NCBI GenBank assembly: GCA_030686995.1
Contig: CM060702.1
Coordinates: forward strand, 63,027,340-63,091,339
Origin: Artemisia argyi
Taxonomy: Eukaryota > Streptophyta > Magnoliopsida > Asterales > Asteraceae
Length of the DNA: 64,000 nucleotides
Direction: 5' to 3'
Position 1 is the first letter of the stretch. Each line of letters starts with the position of its first letter. The notes beneath the pieces are model-generated. The model was given only the letters and a program-made list of their open reading frames with translations, searched no databases and was not told where the DNA came from. The position numbers and the translations under genes are program-made. Below, in pieces: positions 35,720 to 46,857 of the stretch.

Positions 35720-35803
35720 GCCAAGGGCAGGATTCGAACCTGTGTCCCTTGGCTCACAACTGAGCATACACAACACACACCTCACTACCACTCGCCCTAG
35801 GGT
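35720..35803 (-). repeat. tRNA-like or SINE-like segment inside the LTR
   Basis: On the - strand a GGGCGAGTGGTAGTGAGG start (A-box-like) is followed by GGTTCGAATCC, a perfect B box/T-arm, at 35730-35740, and then by a T/A-rich tail (35640-35718). The arms GCCAAGGG and CCCTTGGC bracket the B box. It does not fold into a normal tRNA and lacks a clear anticodon arm, so a tRNA-derived SINE or tRNA relic is more likely. Confidence 0.45.
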
Positions 35804-36636
35804 CTTTTTCAGTTAAGTCATTGCATGTTTTATTTATATAGTGGTATTATTACTTTAGCTTAATTTAGCTTTTCTAGCTTATTTACTGCTTTTTAATAAG
35901 CATTAGAGATTCTTTTTATTTTTCCTAGTCTTCTATTAGTACAAAGTAATTTCAGTAAAATTTTTATAATTTTCCAAAATAGTTTAGTATTTTTAATAAT
36001 TATATTTAGTTTAATTAGTATTTAATTAATAATAAATAATATAAAAGTCAAAAAACTAATTTTCTTTTTTCTAAAATTTTCTTTTATTATTAGGTTCGTA
36101 AAAATATAATTTTCATGTCCGTAGGGTTAGCGTAGCTCAATTTTCACTTTTTATTTCGTGCACTCGCGTTTATTTTAATTTTAACTCGCGTTTTATTTAA
36201 ATAACTTTTACGTTTTTAAATTTATGTTACGTTTGCAAGAGTAGTTTGTAAAATTAAGAAAAACCAAAAACATAAATAAAGTGATAGCTTCTATTTAAGT
36301 CGTTTAGCTTATTTTTCTGCTTACGTATAAGCAATTTTTGATTTTAAGTTTTCAGTTTACGTTTTAGGTTAATTAGGTTTCGCGTTATTTTTAATATAGT
36401 TTGTTTACGTCGTTTTCATTCGTATTCCCTTAGTGTAATCACATCACTCACTCAAACCCTTATTCCTGTACAAATTCACCCGATCACGAAACCCGTTTGT
36501 TAACCATTCACACCTTGTCGGGACATAACGACCCGGGGAAACACTGTATTTCACGGAGATTGACTCTAGGCACTTTGACCTTGTTGACCACGTCCGTGGT
36601 TGACTTTAGTTGACTGCTTTGGCCTCAATCAAATTT

Positions 36637-36654
36637 TGGCGCCGCTGCCGGGGA
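36637..36654 (+). other. Primer binding site, tRNA-Asp type
   Basis: TGGCGCCGCTGCCGGGGA, five bases after the 5' LTR, is the standard Athila-family site complementary to the 3' end of plant tRNA-Asp. It is intact here and missing from the enclosing element. Confidence 0.88.
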
Positions 36655-36823
36655 GGTGTGCGCGCTATTCTAAACGGTTTGCTGATTAGTGATTCTGGAA
36701 TTCATTTCATTGTACATTTATCCATCTTTGTTCGTATCTTTTCATAAAAACCCAAAAATATTTTTCCTTACCCTCTATCCGTTTGATTCTACCTTCTTAT
36801 ACCCCTCTCATGAATAATTCTAA

Positions 36824-39349
36824 ATGACATCTCTCGATGACGATTTCTTTGAACAATGGGCCTTTGAGAGCAAAATTGAAAAACTTATGGCCTTGTCGAA
36901 AATATCGAGATGTCGTAGTGATTATGATGGACCATCGATTCATATCCCCTCTCCGGTGAGGGAAATGAATCAAGAAACCGAGGTGACAAAGGACCCTGTA
37001 CTTACCTCTGACGATGGAAGTGCTAAATACGTCCAACCTACGGTTGTCCAAGAATCTAAGCTCACAATTGCTCCTAAACCTTCAAGAATTGATCCTAACC
37101 TTTCACGGTTTACGGTCAAAAGTTTGTCATGCATACGTGCTGAGCTTAGGGCAGAGACTGAAAAGAACGACTTGCCCAATCTTCACGTTTATCAAGAACC
37201 AAAACCCGAGACCATAAAGGAAGTGGTGGAAATTGCTAGCTCTAAGAGCACACCACTTGTCCCACCTCCGGATTTTATTCCTTGTGTCGGTTGTGGTGAG
37301 CCACTTTTTGGTTTGCCATGTCGTTGGTGTACATGTGTGCAATGTGGTAATGATATTCAAAACGGGAGTTGTTTGTTTTGTGGGTCGAGTAATTCATTTG
37401 CTTATGATCCTAATCAGAACTCATTCAACGACTCTTCAAATTTTTCCAATTACCCATCACATTCATACGAGCAAGAATCATATTATCCATACCACAATGA
37501 TTGTTCGTATCAAAATACACCAAACTTTTCGTGTGAATATTGTGGAGGTCCTCACCAAGGTTTTGATTGTCAAAATAATCAAAATTTTTGTTACGACCAA
37601 TATCCATACAATTCACCAAACCAGACTCAACAGTTTAACTGTTGTGAGTACTGTGGTGGCCTACACTACAGTTCTGATTGTCAATCGGGCAACACGCTTG
37701 TCTATGAGCAGTTTCCTGATAACAATTATGACTCTAGCACATACGACCCACAGCCACATCAGTCTTACTATTGTGAATATTGTGGAGGTCCTCACTTTAG
37801 CTCGGATTGTCAAACAGGGAATTCATTTCCTTGTAACAATTATGACTATTCATGTCAAGACCCACCTCCATAAGACCCAATTACCCAAGCAACCCCTCAA
37901 TTCCCGCAAGACCTTTGTGCTAAGGTTCTTGATGCATTTAAAAAATTTAAGGAGGGGTTGGCTATTACATCGTTTCAAGAATCTCGTGAAAAATCAATGG
38001 CAGAATTACTTGCTGAAGAACGAGATGCTAGAAACGAAATGAGCATGGAAGAATTACTTACTGAGCAAAGAGCGGCTAAAATACGTGCCAATCTTCGCTT
38101 TGCTGCTCTATATGATGATGATGATGACAGTGATGATGATGAAGATAACATTGTTATTATTCAAAAAGATTCATCAGATTCATCTGTTGTGATTCCTTCC
38201 ATGGAGAATCAGGGAGAAAATAATGTGACGGAGTCACTAGCCGTTGATCAAACGGAACTTGAAAATTCCATAACTGCTAGTACTTCTAAACTCCCTCAGT
38301 CTATTGATATCACACCCGAAGTTTACACTCACTCTCTAAACATGGGGGATGAGCATCTTGACACTGTTCCTAATAAGGAATCGGACGAATTAATAAAGTC
38401 TAGTGTTGAGATCCTTGTCCCAATCCCAGGAGAGTCACAGGGAACTTTGGATCATGTATGTGATATTCCTTCACCTCTTGAGTGTTCAAACGATCATTTT
38501 GAGACTTTCTCAGATTTTAATGATGATTGTACATCTCATGGAGACATCGAGTATGTTGAGGCATCAGTTCCACAAACTGATGTTGATCATCTTCTTGAGG
38601 AGTTCGCTGATGAACTTGCTCACATCAATCCACTTTCATTTGAAAGTGATGATGGTCTCCTCGATTTCCAAGCCGATCTGGGAGAAATTGAAAGTCTCCT
38701 ATATCATGATCCGTCACTCACTTCTGATCCCGAAAATCCAATAGAGAATGTTAATCTCTTTGTTCCCGAAACATTCAACACGACTCTCACCAATCCTCTA
38801 TTTGAATTCGAATCTGAATTCACTATGATTTCTAACAATCCAATCTTTGACGAGGATTGTGATGAGTCCACAATGGAACATGAGTCCACAGATTCACATC
38901 TTGTGAATGATTCTCTTCATGAGGAGTTCTCCGGTGAACTCGCTAATCATGTCATGACTCCTCCGGAGTTTGATAGCCCGGGGGGAGATGCTCTCAGTTA
39001 TGAGAATTTGCAAATTCCCACCCACCCTCCCGGGATATTCACGAGCTTACCCTTTGAAATCCAAACTCAGGCTACGGAGCCTCCTCTTGAGGAAGAAGAT
39101 CAAATCATGCTTTTTATCATGATTTTCTTCCTTTTCTTCACCTACAGGGTGACTTCTTTTCTTCTTCACTCCTTCGGGAATGAAGACACTATCTTTGATC
39201 CTGGCATTTTCATGTATCATTATCTTGAGCCGGATACTTATCTCATCGGTGTGGAACTTTCACGTGCTTCAAATGTTTGTCCAAACATCTTAAATGAAAG
39301 TCCGATTGAGATTGCTTCTTCCTCATCATGCTTCCCCAATAACAAATGA
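36824..39349 (+). pseudogene. Zinc-knuckle/acidic protein of the non-autonomous element, one in-frame stop
   Basis: One frame, broken only by a TAA at 37871-37873, gives parts of 349 (36824-37873) and 463 codons (37958-39349, first ATG). Part one: EVTKDPVLTSDDG and APKPSRIDPNLSR recall the gag-protease linker; two CXXC-rich clusters are at residues 153-187, then three knuckles CEYCGGPHQGFDC, CEYCGGLHYSSDC and CEYCGGPHFSSDC (CX2CX3HX4C; about residues 236, 274 and 316) in an N/Y/S/Q-rich background. Part two: charged MAELLAEERDARNEMSMEEL, an Asp run near residues 52-62, a long acidic region and a hydrophobic stretch (MLFIMIFFLFFTY, about 383-395) before EDTIFDPGIFMYHY. From memory, similar hypothetical proteins are common in Tanacetum. 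Function unknown; nucleic-acid binding is likely from the knuckles. Readthrough or recent decay are both possible. Confidence 0.78.
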
Positions 39350-40149
39350 ATTAGGGGTCGAGTCAAGCTAGCGACTCGGTAAACAAAAACAGTAGCATGC
39401 TTATAGGGTTTTCACCCTAAGTGTGGGGGAGTCCCCCATGCTATGATTACAGAAGTGAAAATACAAAATGGTGTTTTCCACGCTTAGCTTGTAATGTTGC
39501 CCTTTTACGTTCAAAATGTCGGCATAATAGCCGGGATTTTGAATATTGAGGACAATATTCATGCTTAGTGTGGGGGGGGGGGGGGGGGGGGTATTCGCTA
39601 TTCTAGCGAATTTTATCACATTTTACTAGATAATACCCCCGTTTTTGCCAAAATTTCAAAAATTTAAAAAAAATTTCACTGGTGCTTAAAAATTTTTGTG
39701 GTAATCAGTCCGCCTTGTCTAAGCGACAAAAAGGATTGGCTAGTCCAGGAGCAAATGGCTCCTGGTAAAGACATCTCAAATCCGTTTATGGCTTGCAATT
39801 TGCCCAAAATTGTATGGTTTCTCAACTCCCTAAAAACAAATGAGTTGGCTAGCCCGCAAGATTATGGCTTGTGGTAAAGGCAGTGGAAAATCCATAATTG
39901 GTAATCAGCTTACCAAGATGTTGACTATTCCATCAAGAGCTGGCTAGTCCAGGAGCAAACGGCTCCTGGTAAAGACTACTCAAATCTGTTGACAGCTGGT
40001 GGTTTGCTCAAAATCACACGGTTATCAGGTGTGCCACAGTTCTTACACCTGGCTACTCCAGAAGTGATGGCTTTTGGTAAAGAGTTTAAAATCCATCAAG
40101 TTTTCAAAACAGTATTGCTAGGGACTAGCAATAGTTTAGTGTGGGGGAT
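39350..40149 (+). other. 3' non-coding region of the inner element
   Basis: Parallels 31034-31914. It contains AGTGTGGGGG tracts at 39420, 39567 (expanded to 20 G, 39572-39591) and 40138 (the polypurine tract next to the 3' LTR), the stem-loop 39540-39561 and the four-hairpin array. No ORF of note. Confidence 0.75.
39745..40077 (+). repeat. Array of four related stem-loops (inner element)
   Basis: Arms CCAGGAGC/GCTCCTGG (39745-39765 and 39949-39969, both perfect), CCGCAAG/CTTGTGG (39854-39874) and CCAGAAG/CTTTTGG (40058-40077), each followed by TAAAG. The two perfect stems correspond to G-U-containing stems in the enclosing element. Confidence 0.7.
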
Positions 40150-43100
40150 TGATGAGTGCTCAAACACTCATCATTTTTTGTCAAATCTGAACTGCAAAAC
40201 ATACAAAAACACTCAGAAATGCATCAAAATACTGAAAATATTTCAAAATTGTGTTTTATGTGTTTTAGATGCAAAACGAGCAAAAACAGATGAAAAACGT
40301 ATAAAGTTTGCAAAATTGGCAGTTTCAGTCCCTCAACTTCCATAAAATGACAAAACTAGTCCCTGGATATTCAAAATATAGAAAATTATCACCAAAGATC
40401 CTTTTGAAATCATAAGTTGTCATATTTAGTCCTTTGGTGAAAAATTGGAAAAGTTTTGGAAATTTACAGTTTGGTCCCTGGAGTTTCAATAATTGGCAGA
40501 TTTGGTCCCTGGTGGGATATTTTTGAAAGGAAAATCATTTTGGGTCCTTGGGAAGTTAAAAAAATCACTTTTAATCCCTGGATGAAAATTTTGAGAAAAT
40601 TACAAGTTTAGTCCCCGGAGCTTGGAAATTTGCAAAATTAGTCCCCGGGTATTTTATTTTGGAAAATATTAAATTTCATCCTTGTAATATTCTAATGTTG
40701 TCAAATTTAGTCCTTGTGAATACTTTGTAAATTTTACATTTTCAGTCCCTCATGATTAGCCAAATTACAATATTGGTCCTTGTGATTAATTTCTATAAAA
40801 CCAAACGGACCTTACTTATAATTATCACCCACCTTTTACAAATCCAACCCAACACAAGCCCACTCTCCCTCAGCCCACACATCCCAAGCCCACCCCCTTT
40901 TATAAAATTTGACCTGGTCAAATTAATAAAAATAAACCCTCACCCCGTATAATACTCCACCTTATCCCTCCCCCCTTGTGCTGCTCCTAGCCTGCAACCT
41001 AAACCAAACACCATCATTCACCCCTATACTCCATTCACCAACACTCCACCCCCTACACTACCTTTCCACCACATAATAACAAAACATGCTCCATGCCAAA
41101 ATACTAGCTGCCAAGTTGTATGTCTCAATTTCCCGCCAAAAGAAAATGAAGGGCCAAGATTGATTAGAGTTATCCAGTGGCTCTGAATTGAAGTGGAAAA
41201 GCACCTTGTGGGTCACGAAAACCCTAGAGGTCCAGTATAAAAGAGCAAAGAAAGAAGCAGAGATGGTGTTAGTTAGTGTGATAATTAATAGTAGTTAATA
41301 GTACTTAAGTAGGTTGTAGTAAGAATTTTAGTAATGTTTTAGTTTTAAAAAGCTCATGTACTCTTTATTTTAAGTGAATGAAATTTTAATTTAAGCTCTA
41401 TTTGTCTGAAAATTCAATCAGTGTAATTTTTTTACATATATGCTTACTTAAGTCTGCTTGTTAGTGTGAGTTTTAAGCTCATTAGTTCATTAATCAGGTT
41501 CACATATGCTTATATAATCACTTAGGATTGCTAGGCAGTTGCTTCAATTGCCTTTACTTTGTAATTGTTTTCTTAGCCTAACAATAGCTTTTGCCCATTA
41601 GCTTATATGAAAACTGCTTATTATCTGTGGTAGTGTGATTACTCCTTGATGTTTAAGCTAGTCATAGTCTTTGTTCATTAGTTTTAGCTTAGAAAGCCTT
41701 AATCTTGTGAAAATCAAAAACTGTCACCCCTTGAAGGGAGTGTTTGGCACTAGGGATTACACTGGGTATCACTTTGTTTCAGAGGTTAGTTTTGGTTTAG
41801 ACATGTCACACTAGGCTCAAGCATCACATCTTAGTCATAAAAATGAGTCCTCATTTGCAAAAAGGTCATAATCTTTCAATAGCTGAACAATAGCTCATCT
41901 GTGTGAGCTTTAGGTCTGCCATCTCCTCATTTTTGCTTATTAGTTGATAAACTAGCTGAATTCCATCTCAATATAGCTTAATATAACATAACTAGCCAGC
42001 AAATTAGGATCCTAGTTCAATAAAGTCAAAATAGCTAAGAAAGTTAAAAAGTCAAATTTCAGTTGTGTAGTTTTTGAATTAAATTGCTGATTTTCTGTAG
42101 GATTTAATAATAGGTTTTAGAACTTGTGCTTTTTGTATTAGTATATTTTGTTGCTTGTCTTGGTCATAGTATTTTTCATAATTTTTCTTAAGTTAGTTTA
42201 ATTGCTTCTTTGATGCTTATCTTTTAGCTGTTCTTCATATAATTGCCCTGTGCACAGATCTCATAACATTTTCATAAGCTTGTTGATTGCTCATTAGTTG
42301 TCCTTAGACTCTGATTCTTGTTGTTTTTAGAAGCCATTCTGGCCAGCTACATGATCTTGTGCTTATTCTTCATCTCAGTGCTTATGTGTTTGCTTATTTG
42401 TGGCCTTATATGTTAATTCATCATACTCACTTCACTGATAAGTCAGTGTATGAGAGCACATTCATAAGCTCATTATGAGCTTGTGAGTTGGCCCTATCCT
42501 TTTAATTTTAGCTTTTTGAGTAGCTTTTCAATCCTTCTCATTAGATTTGTGCTTATTTTTGCCTGAGAAAGTTTTGCCATATCTTATTTCACCCTTGAAG
42601 GTTGCCTGATCACAATCATACACTGAGTGAATTAGTGCAATAAGCCAAAGTTCCAAGGCTTCTCAAATGCTTATTTGTGGGCCCCTCCTCATGAGTCCTG
42701 GCTTATTGAAGAGTCCCCCACCTCAGCTCTCCATTGCTGGTTTTATTTTGGACCCTTGATCATTCAGGTGGGCCCCACAATGGGCTGCAATTAGCCCTTT
42801 TGTCCTGATTGGCCTGCTGGTCTGTGGGTATTTGGATTAGCTTATAAGCTTATTTAAGCTTATTCCACTGCTTTTCTTGTTGTTCCAGTATTAATTCAAG
42901 TTCTAATAGTTTGTCTCAGCTTATTTTACTCTTGGTTTGCTGAGTTTAGCTTATTATAGCTTATTTAGTGTTAAGAAACCAATTTTTGGCTCATAGGCTT
43001 TCTGTTGGCTTTTTGAGCTTAATTTGTGCTTATTTTCTAGATTTAAAAAATTCTCCTTCATTAAAGTTTTATGTTTTTACTTAATTTATCATTGTGTGAA

Positions 43101-44051
43101 AAGAAAAAAATAAAAAAAAAAATATAGTTTTACAAAAAAGCCAAAGGCAGGATTCGAACCTGTGTCCCTTGGCTCACAACTGAGCATACATAACACACAC
43201 CTCACTACCATTCGCCCTAGGGTCTTTTTCAGTTAAGTCATTGCATGTTTTATTTATATAGTGGTATTATTACTTTAGCTTAATTTAGCTTTTCTAGCTT
43301 ATTTACTGCTTTTTAATAAGCATTAGAGATTCTTTTTATTTTTCCTTGTCTTCTATTAGTACAAAGTAATTTCAGTAAAATTTTTATAATTTTCCAAAAT
43401 AGTTTAGTATTTTTAATAATTATATTTAGTTTAATTAGTATTTAATTAATAATAAATAATATAAAAGTCAAAAAAATAATTTTCTTTTTTCTAAAATTTT
43501 CTTTTATTATTAGGTTCGTAAAAATATAATTTTCATGTCCGTAGGGTTAGCGTAGCTCAATTTTCACTTTTTATTTCGCGCACTCGCGTTTATTTTAATT
43601 TTAACTCGCGTTTTATTTAAATAACTTTTACGTTTTTAAATTTATGTTACGTTTGTAAGAGTAGTTTGTAAAATTAAGAAAAACCAAAAACATAAATAAA
43701 GTGATAGCTTCTATTTAAGCCGTTTATCTTATTTTTCTGCTTACGTATAAGCAATTTCTGATTTTAAGTTTTCAGTTTATGTTTTAGGTTAATTAGGTTT
43801 CGCGTTATTTTTAATATAGTTTGTTTACATCGTTTTCATTCGTATTCCCTTAGTGTAATCACATCACTCACTCAAACCCTTATTCTTGTCCAAATTCACT
43901 CGATCACGAAACCCGTTTGTTAACCATTCACACCTCGTCGGGACATAACGACCCGGGGAAACACTGTATTTCACGGAGATTGACTCTAGGCAGTTTGACC
44001 TTGTTGACCACGTCCGTGGTTGACTTTAGTTGACTGCTTTTGCCTCAATCA
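40150..44051 (+). repeat. 3' LTR of the inner element
   Basis: 3902 bp, same features as the 5' LTR with scattered substitutions and small indels, mainly in homopolymers (for example around 43100). Ends CCTCAATCA, followed by the gcat duplication. No genes. Confidence 0.9.
43140..43223 (-). repeat. tRNA-like or SINE-like segment, 3' LTR copy
   Basis: Same segment as at 35720-35803, with the B box GGTTCGAATCC kept and substitutions in the paired arm (GGGCAG to AGGCAG, ACTCGCC to ATTCGCC). Present in both LTRs, so it was in the element before insertion. Confidence 0.45.
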
Positions 44052-44055
44052 GCAT

Positions 44056-46852
44056 CAATAATCCAAGAAGCAGACAAAAAGAATTTTGGCGCCAAGAATT
44101 TAAACGGTCAAGATTAACCCTAATAATCCAATGGTTACAATTGCAGCTGGGAAAGTGACAAGGACTCATGGGAACCCTAATTTGGAGTTATAAAAGAGAT
44201 AGAGAGGCAGTGGAGCACCTAGTTAGTTTTAGTTGTAATTTTAGCTCATTTTCCAAGTATTGTAACTTTTAAATTCCAACATTGTAATTGTTATTTTCAA
44301 TTAATGTAAGATTTCATTTCAGAAATTCAAGTTTCAAGTCTATTTTCAGTTTTATTACCAATAAATATAAAAATAAATAAATAAACAAAAAATAAAAAAT
44401 AAAAAATAAAGAAGAAGGAGATAAAGCATTGGAGTAGGTTGAATATTGAATGGACCTGGTAATAGAGACTCATGGGAGTCAAATAGGCTGTCCTTGGTTT
44501 CACAATTTGTCAGCTAGAAAGCACTTTGTGAGTAATCTCTTTAGTTTTTCAATTCTACTGTAGCATAGTTCATTAGGCATTATTATTTGTTTATCCTTAC
44601 TTAATATGTTTTATTAATAGTATTTAGTTAAGTTTTTACTCAGGTTTCATAGTTAGGTTGAGTTTTAGTTAAAATATCATATAAACTGTTTGAATAAAAT
44701 CATGGGTAGTTATGGTTAATTGTTGATATTAGTTGTGTTTCTGAGCTTGCATGCACCCATTTCATCATAATATGGCTTAATGGACTTATCCTTTGGACTG
44801 AATCTTTGAAAAGCTTGGAAAAATTGTGTTAGACTGTTTTAAAGGGGTGTTTGGGGTAAGGTGTTACCCTGTGTTCCAAGGTGTGTTTATTGCTACTTTC
44901 TGTTTACACAAGTCACACTAGGTTTAAAATAGTTAACCAGGTCATAATAACCATCACCCTTTTCATAAAAAGTCAAGATACTATCCTTTGTGCCCTCACA
45001 GTTCACTGTGAGGGATTTGGAACCCCAAACCTTGGATTTTGGTTCATTAGTGTTAATAAGTACCAATTTCAGTTTCATCTTAGTTCATAACATAACACCT
45101 AATCAGTAAAGTTCATTAGAAACTCATAAAAGTCAAAGTTGCTTGCAATTCTAAAAGTCAAAATTTGTTCTTGTGCCAAAAAAACTCACTTTTTGGGTGA
45201 TTTTTATAGAATTTTGTGGGATGAGTTAGGACCTGAAACTTGTTGTATATTTAGTTTACAAGCTGTACTTTTGATTTTCATGTTGGGTACATTTTTGTGA
45301 TTTTTTCTTGCGGACCAAAACACCCTTGGAACACACCTGCAGGGCAAGCTGAGTGCCCTGCTTCAGCAGACCCAACTCACCCCACCAACTTTGGTGGCTG
45401 TTTGTGGCTAACCCAGTGGGTCCCATACCTCATACTTAGGTCATTACAACCCCCCTCCTACCATTGTTTGAAAGTTGACCATTGTTTTGACCATTAGACC
45501 AGTGGACCCCACCTTATTTTGCTCCCAAACTCTGTCCCCATTCTGTCTCAGAATTGCAATAAGCAAATTGCTTATTCAAGTTTTGTGGCTTATTTAAGCT
45601 ACTTATTTGGTTGAATCTTGCTTAATATTGATCAAACAACTCAGAGAAACCAACTTTAATCATTGTGGACCCCACATCACTTCATTTGAGCTTAAAACCT
45701 TATGCAGTCAACAAAAGTCAACTGTGTGGACTTATAAGCTCTCAAGTGCTTATTTCTGGGTTACATCAAAAGTGTTTTCATAAAAAGTTTTAGTTTTTAG
45801 TATATAATTAGTTTGGAAAAAGAAAAAACACCAAAAAACCAACTTTAATTATAGTGATAGCTTCTATTTAATAGGAATTATCATTTTAATTTTCTTTTTA
45901 GCTTATTTATAAGAAATATATCATTTTTATATTTTTAGTAATTCTCTTTTAGGTTAAAATAATTCTAGAAATTTTTTCAAATTTTTCTTTTGTCTTTTAG
46001 TGGTTTTTAGAATTAATTTTAGTTTAATTAATTAATAATTAATATCAGGTAATTAAATAGCATAATTAGATTTTATAAAGTACAACCTAGTTTTTATAAT
46101 TTTTCTAGCTTTTATATAAGTTAAAAAATTTTTATAAATTTTTCTAGGATTTATACTGTTCATTTTCTATTTTTTTAATATAATTAGTTTAATTAGAAAT
46201 TAGTTAGTAATTATAATAATAATTATTAAATTAGTTTAAAAATACATAAAATCAACTTTTTATAATTTTTTAGGATTCCTGTGATGCTTAATAAGATTTG
46301 TAAAATTTTTCTTAATTTTCTAAGTCTTTTTAGTATTTTTAATAATTCTAATTAGTTTAATTAGTTAATAAATAGATAATTAGTAATTAATTAATAATAA
46401 ATAATTAAATAGTGTAAAAATAGTTTTTATTTTTCTTAAAATTTTCTTTATTTATTAGGATTGTAAAAATAATAATTTTACACTTGTAACCTTTTCCGTC
46501 CATCAGTTGTACTTTTTGTTTCGTTCGTCTGTGTACGTTTTTAATTAAAACGTACGTTTTTAATTAAAACGTACGTTTTCAGGTTTTAGCTCAAATCTTT
46601 TTACTCTAAATACCAGTAATCAATCACATAGCTTTCCTAAGCTATTTAATTTCATAATTCTCAAATAATTCTTATCACAACCCTTTTCTGTGAATAATCA
46701 CCCGATCACAAGTACGCTAAAGCACAATCCACACCTCGTCAGGACATAACGACCTGGTGATACCCTTTTATTACCTGGAAGCATTGGTTTAGGCTCTTTG
46801 ACTTTGTTGACCATTCTTTGGTTAATATAAGTTGACGGTTTAGCACCAATCA
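44056..46852 (+). repeat. 3' LTR of the Athila-type element, right piece
   Basis: Resumes at CAATAATCCAAGAAGCAG, matching 21996 onward in the 5' LTR, and ends CACCAATCA at 46852. A duplicated AAAACGTACGTTTTTAATT unit (about 46535-46575) is absent from the 5' LTR. Followed by the agcat duplication and then by the B3-type gene. Confidence 0.9.
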
Positions 46853-46857
46853 AGCAT

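Larger units (their letters stand above)
32741..36631 (+). repeat. 5' LTR of the inner element
   Basis: 3891 bp. Opens with an inverted repeat (TGATGAGTG and CACTCATCA, six bases apart) and closes CCTCAATCA. It contains TCCCTGG-type minisatellite DNA (32920-33370), a promoter-like CAGTATAAAAGAGCAAAG at about 33821, many AGCTTAT heptamers (about 34000-35900), a tRNA-like segment (35720-35803) and GTCGGGACATAACGACCC near 36519. No genes. Confidence 0.9.
32741..44051 (+). mobile_element. Non-autonomous Athila-derived element with 3.9-kb LTRs
   Basis: 5' LTR 32741-36631 and 3' LTR 40150-44051 are about 99% alike by eye. A 4-bp target duplication gcat lies at 32737-32740 and 44052-44055, and the uninterrupted site is visible in the 5' LTR of the host element (CCCTGGCATCAATAATCC). 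The primer binding site is intact. The 3.5-kb interior encodes a zinc-knuckle/acidic ORF pair but no protease, reverse transcriptase, RNase H or integrase. LTR ends, leader and the whole 3' non-coding region match the enclosing Athila-type element, so it was probably mobilised by Athila enzymes. Confidence 0.9.
21164..46852 (+). mobile_element. Athila-type Ty3/gypsy retrotransposon, dead, with a second element in its 3' LTR
   Basis: 5' LTR 21164-24815, internal 24816-31914, 3' LTR 31915-32740 plus 44056-46852 (split by the element at 32741-44051). The target duplication agcat is perfect at 21159-21163 and 46853-46857. Without the inner element the 3' LTR is about 3.62 kb, close to the 3.65-kb 5' LTR. 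Gag, protease, reverse transcriptase, RNase H and integrase lie in the usual order in one frame, but with one frameshift and six stops. The primer binding site is deleted. No env-like ORF follows integrase. Confidence 0.92.

Noticed and set aside
35612..35800. 62-codon ORF containing GRIRTC
   Set aside because: Produced by translating the tRNA-like segment and an A-rich tract; not a gene.
35720..35803. Functional tRNA gene
   Set aside because: Perfect B box, but no complete cloverleaf or clear anticodon arm; treated as tRNA-like or SINE-derived.
37233..38042. 269-codon ORF in the second frame of the knuckle ORF
   Set aside because: Ile/Thr/His-rich shadow of the knuckle and N/Y-rich frame, which has clear zinc knuckles.
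39572..39591. Run of 20 G as a possible G-quadruplex element
   Set aside because: Most simply an expanded homopolymer in one polypurine-like tract; the sister element has only 7 G there, and assembly error is possible.
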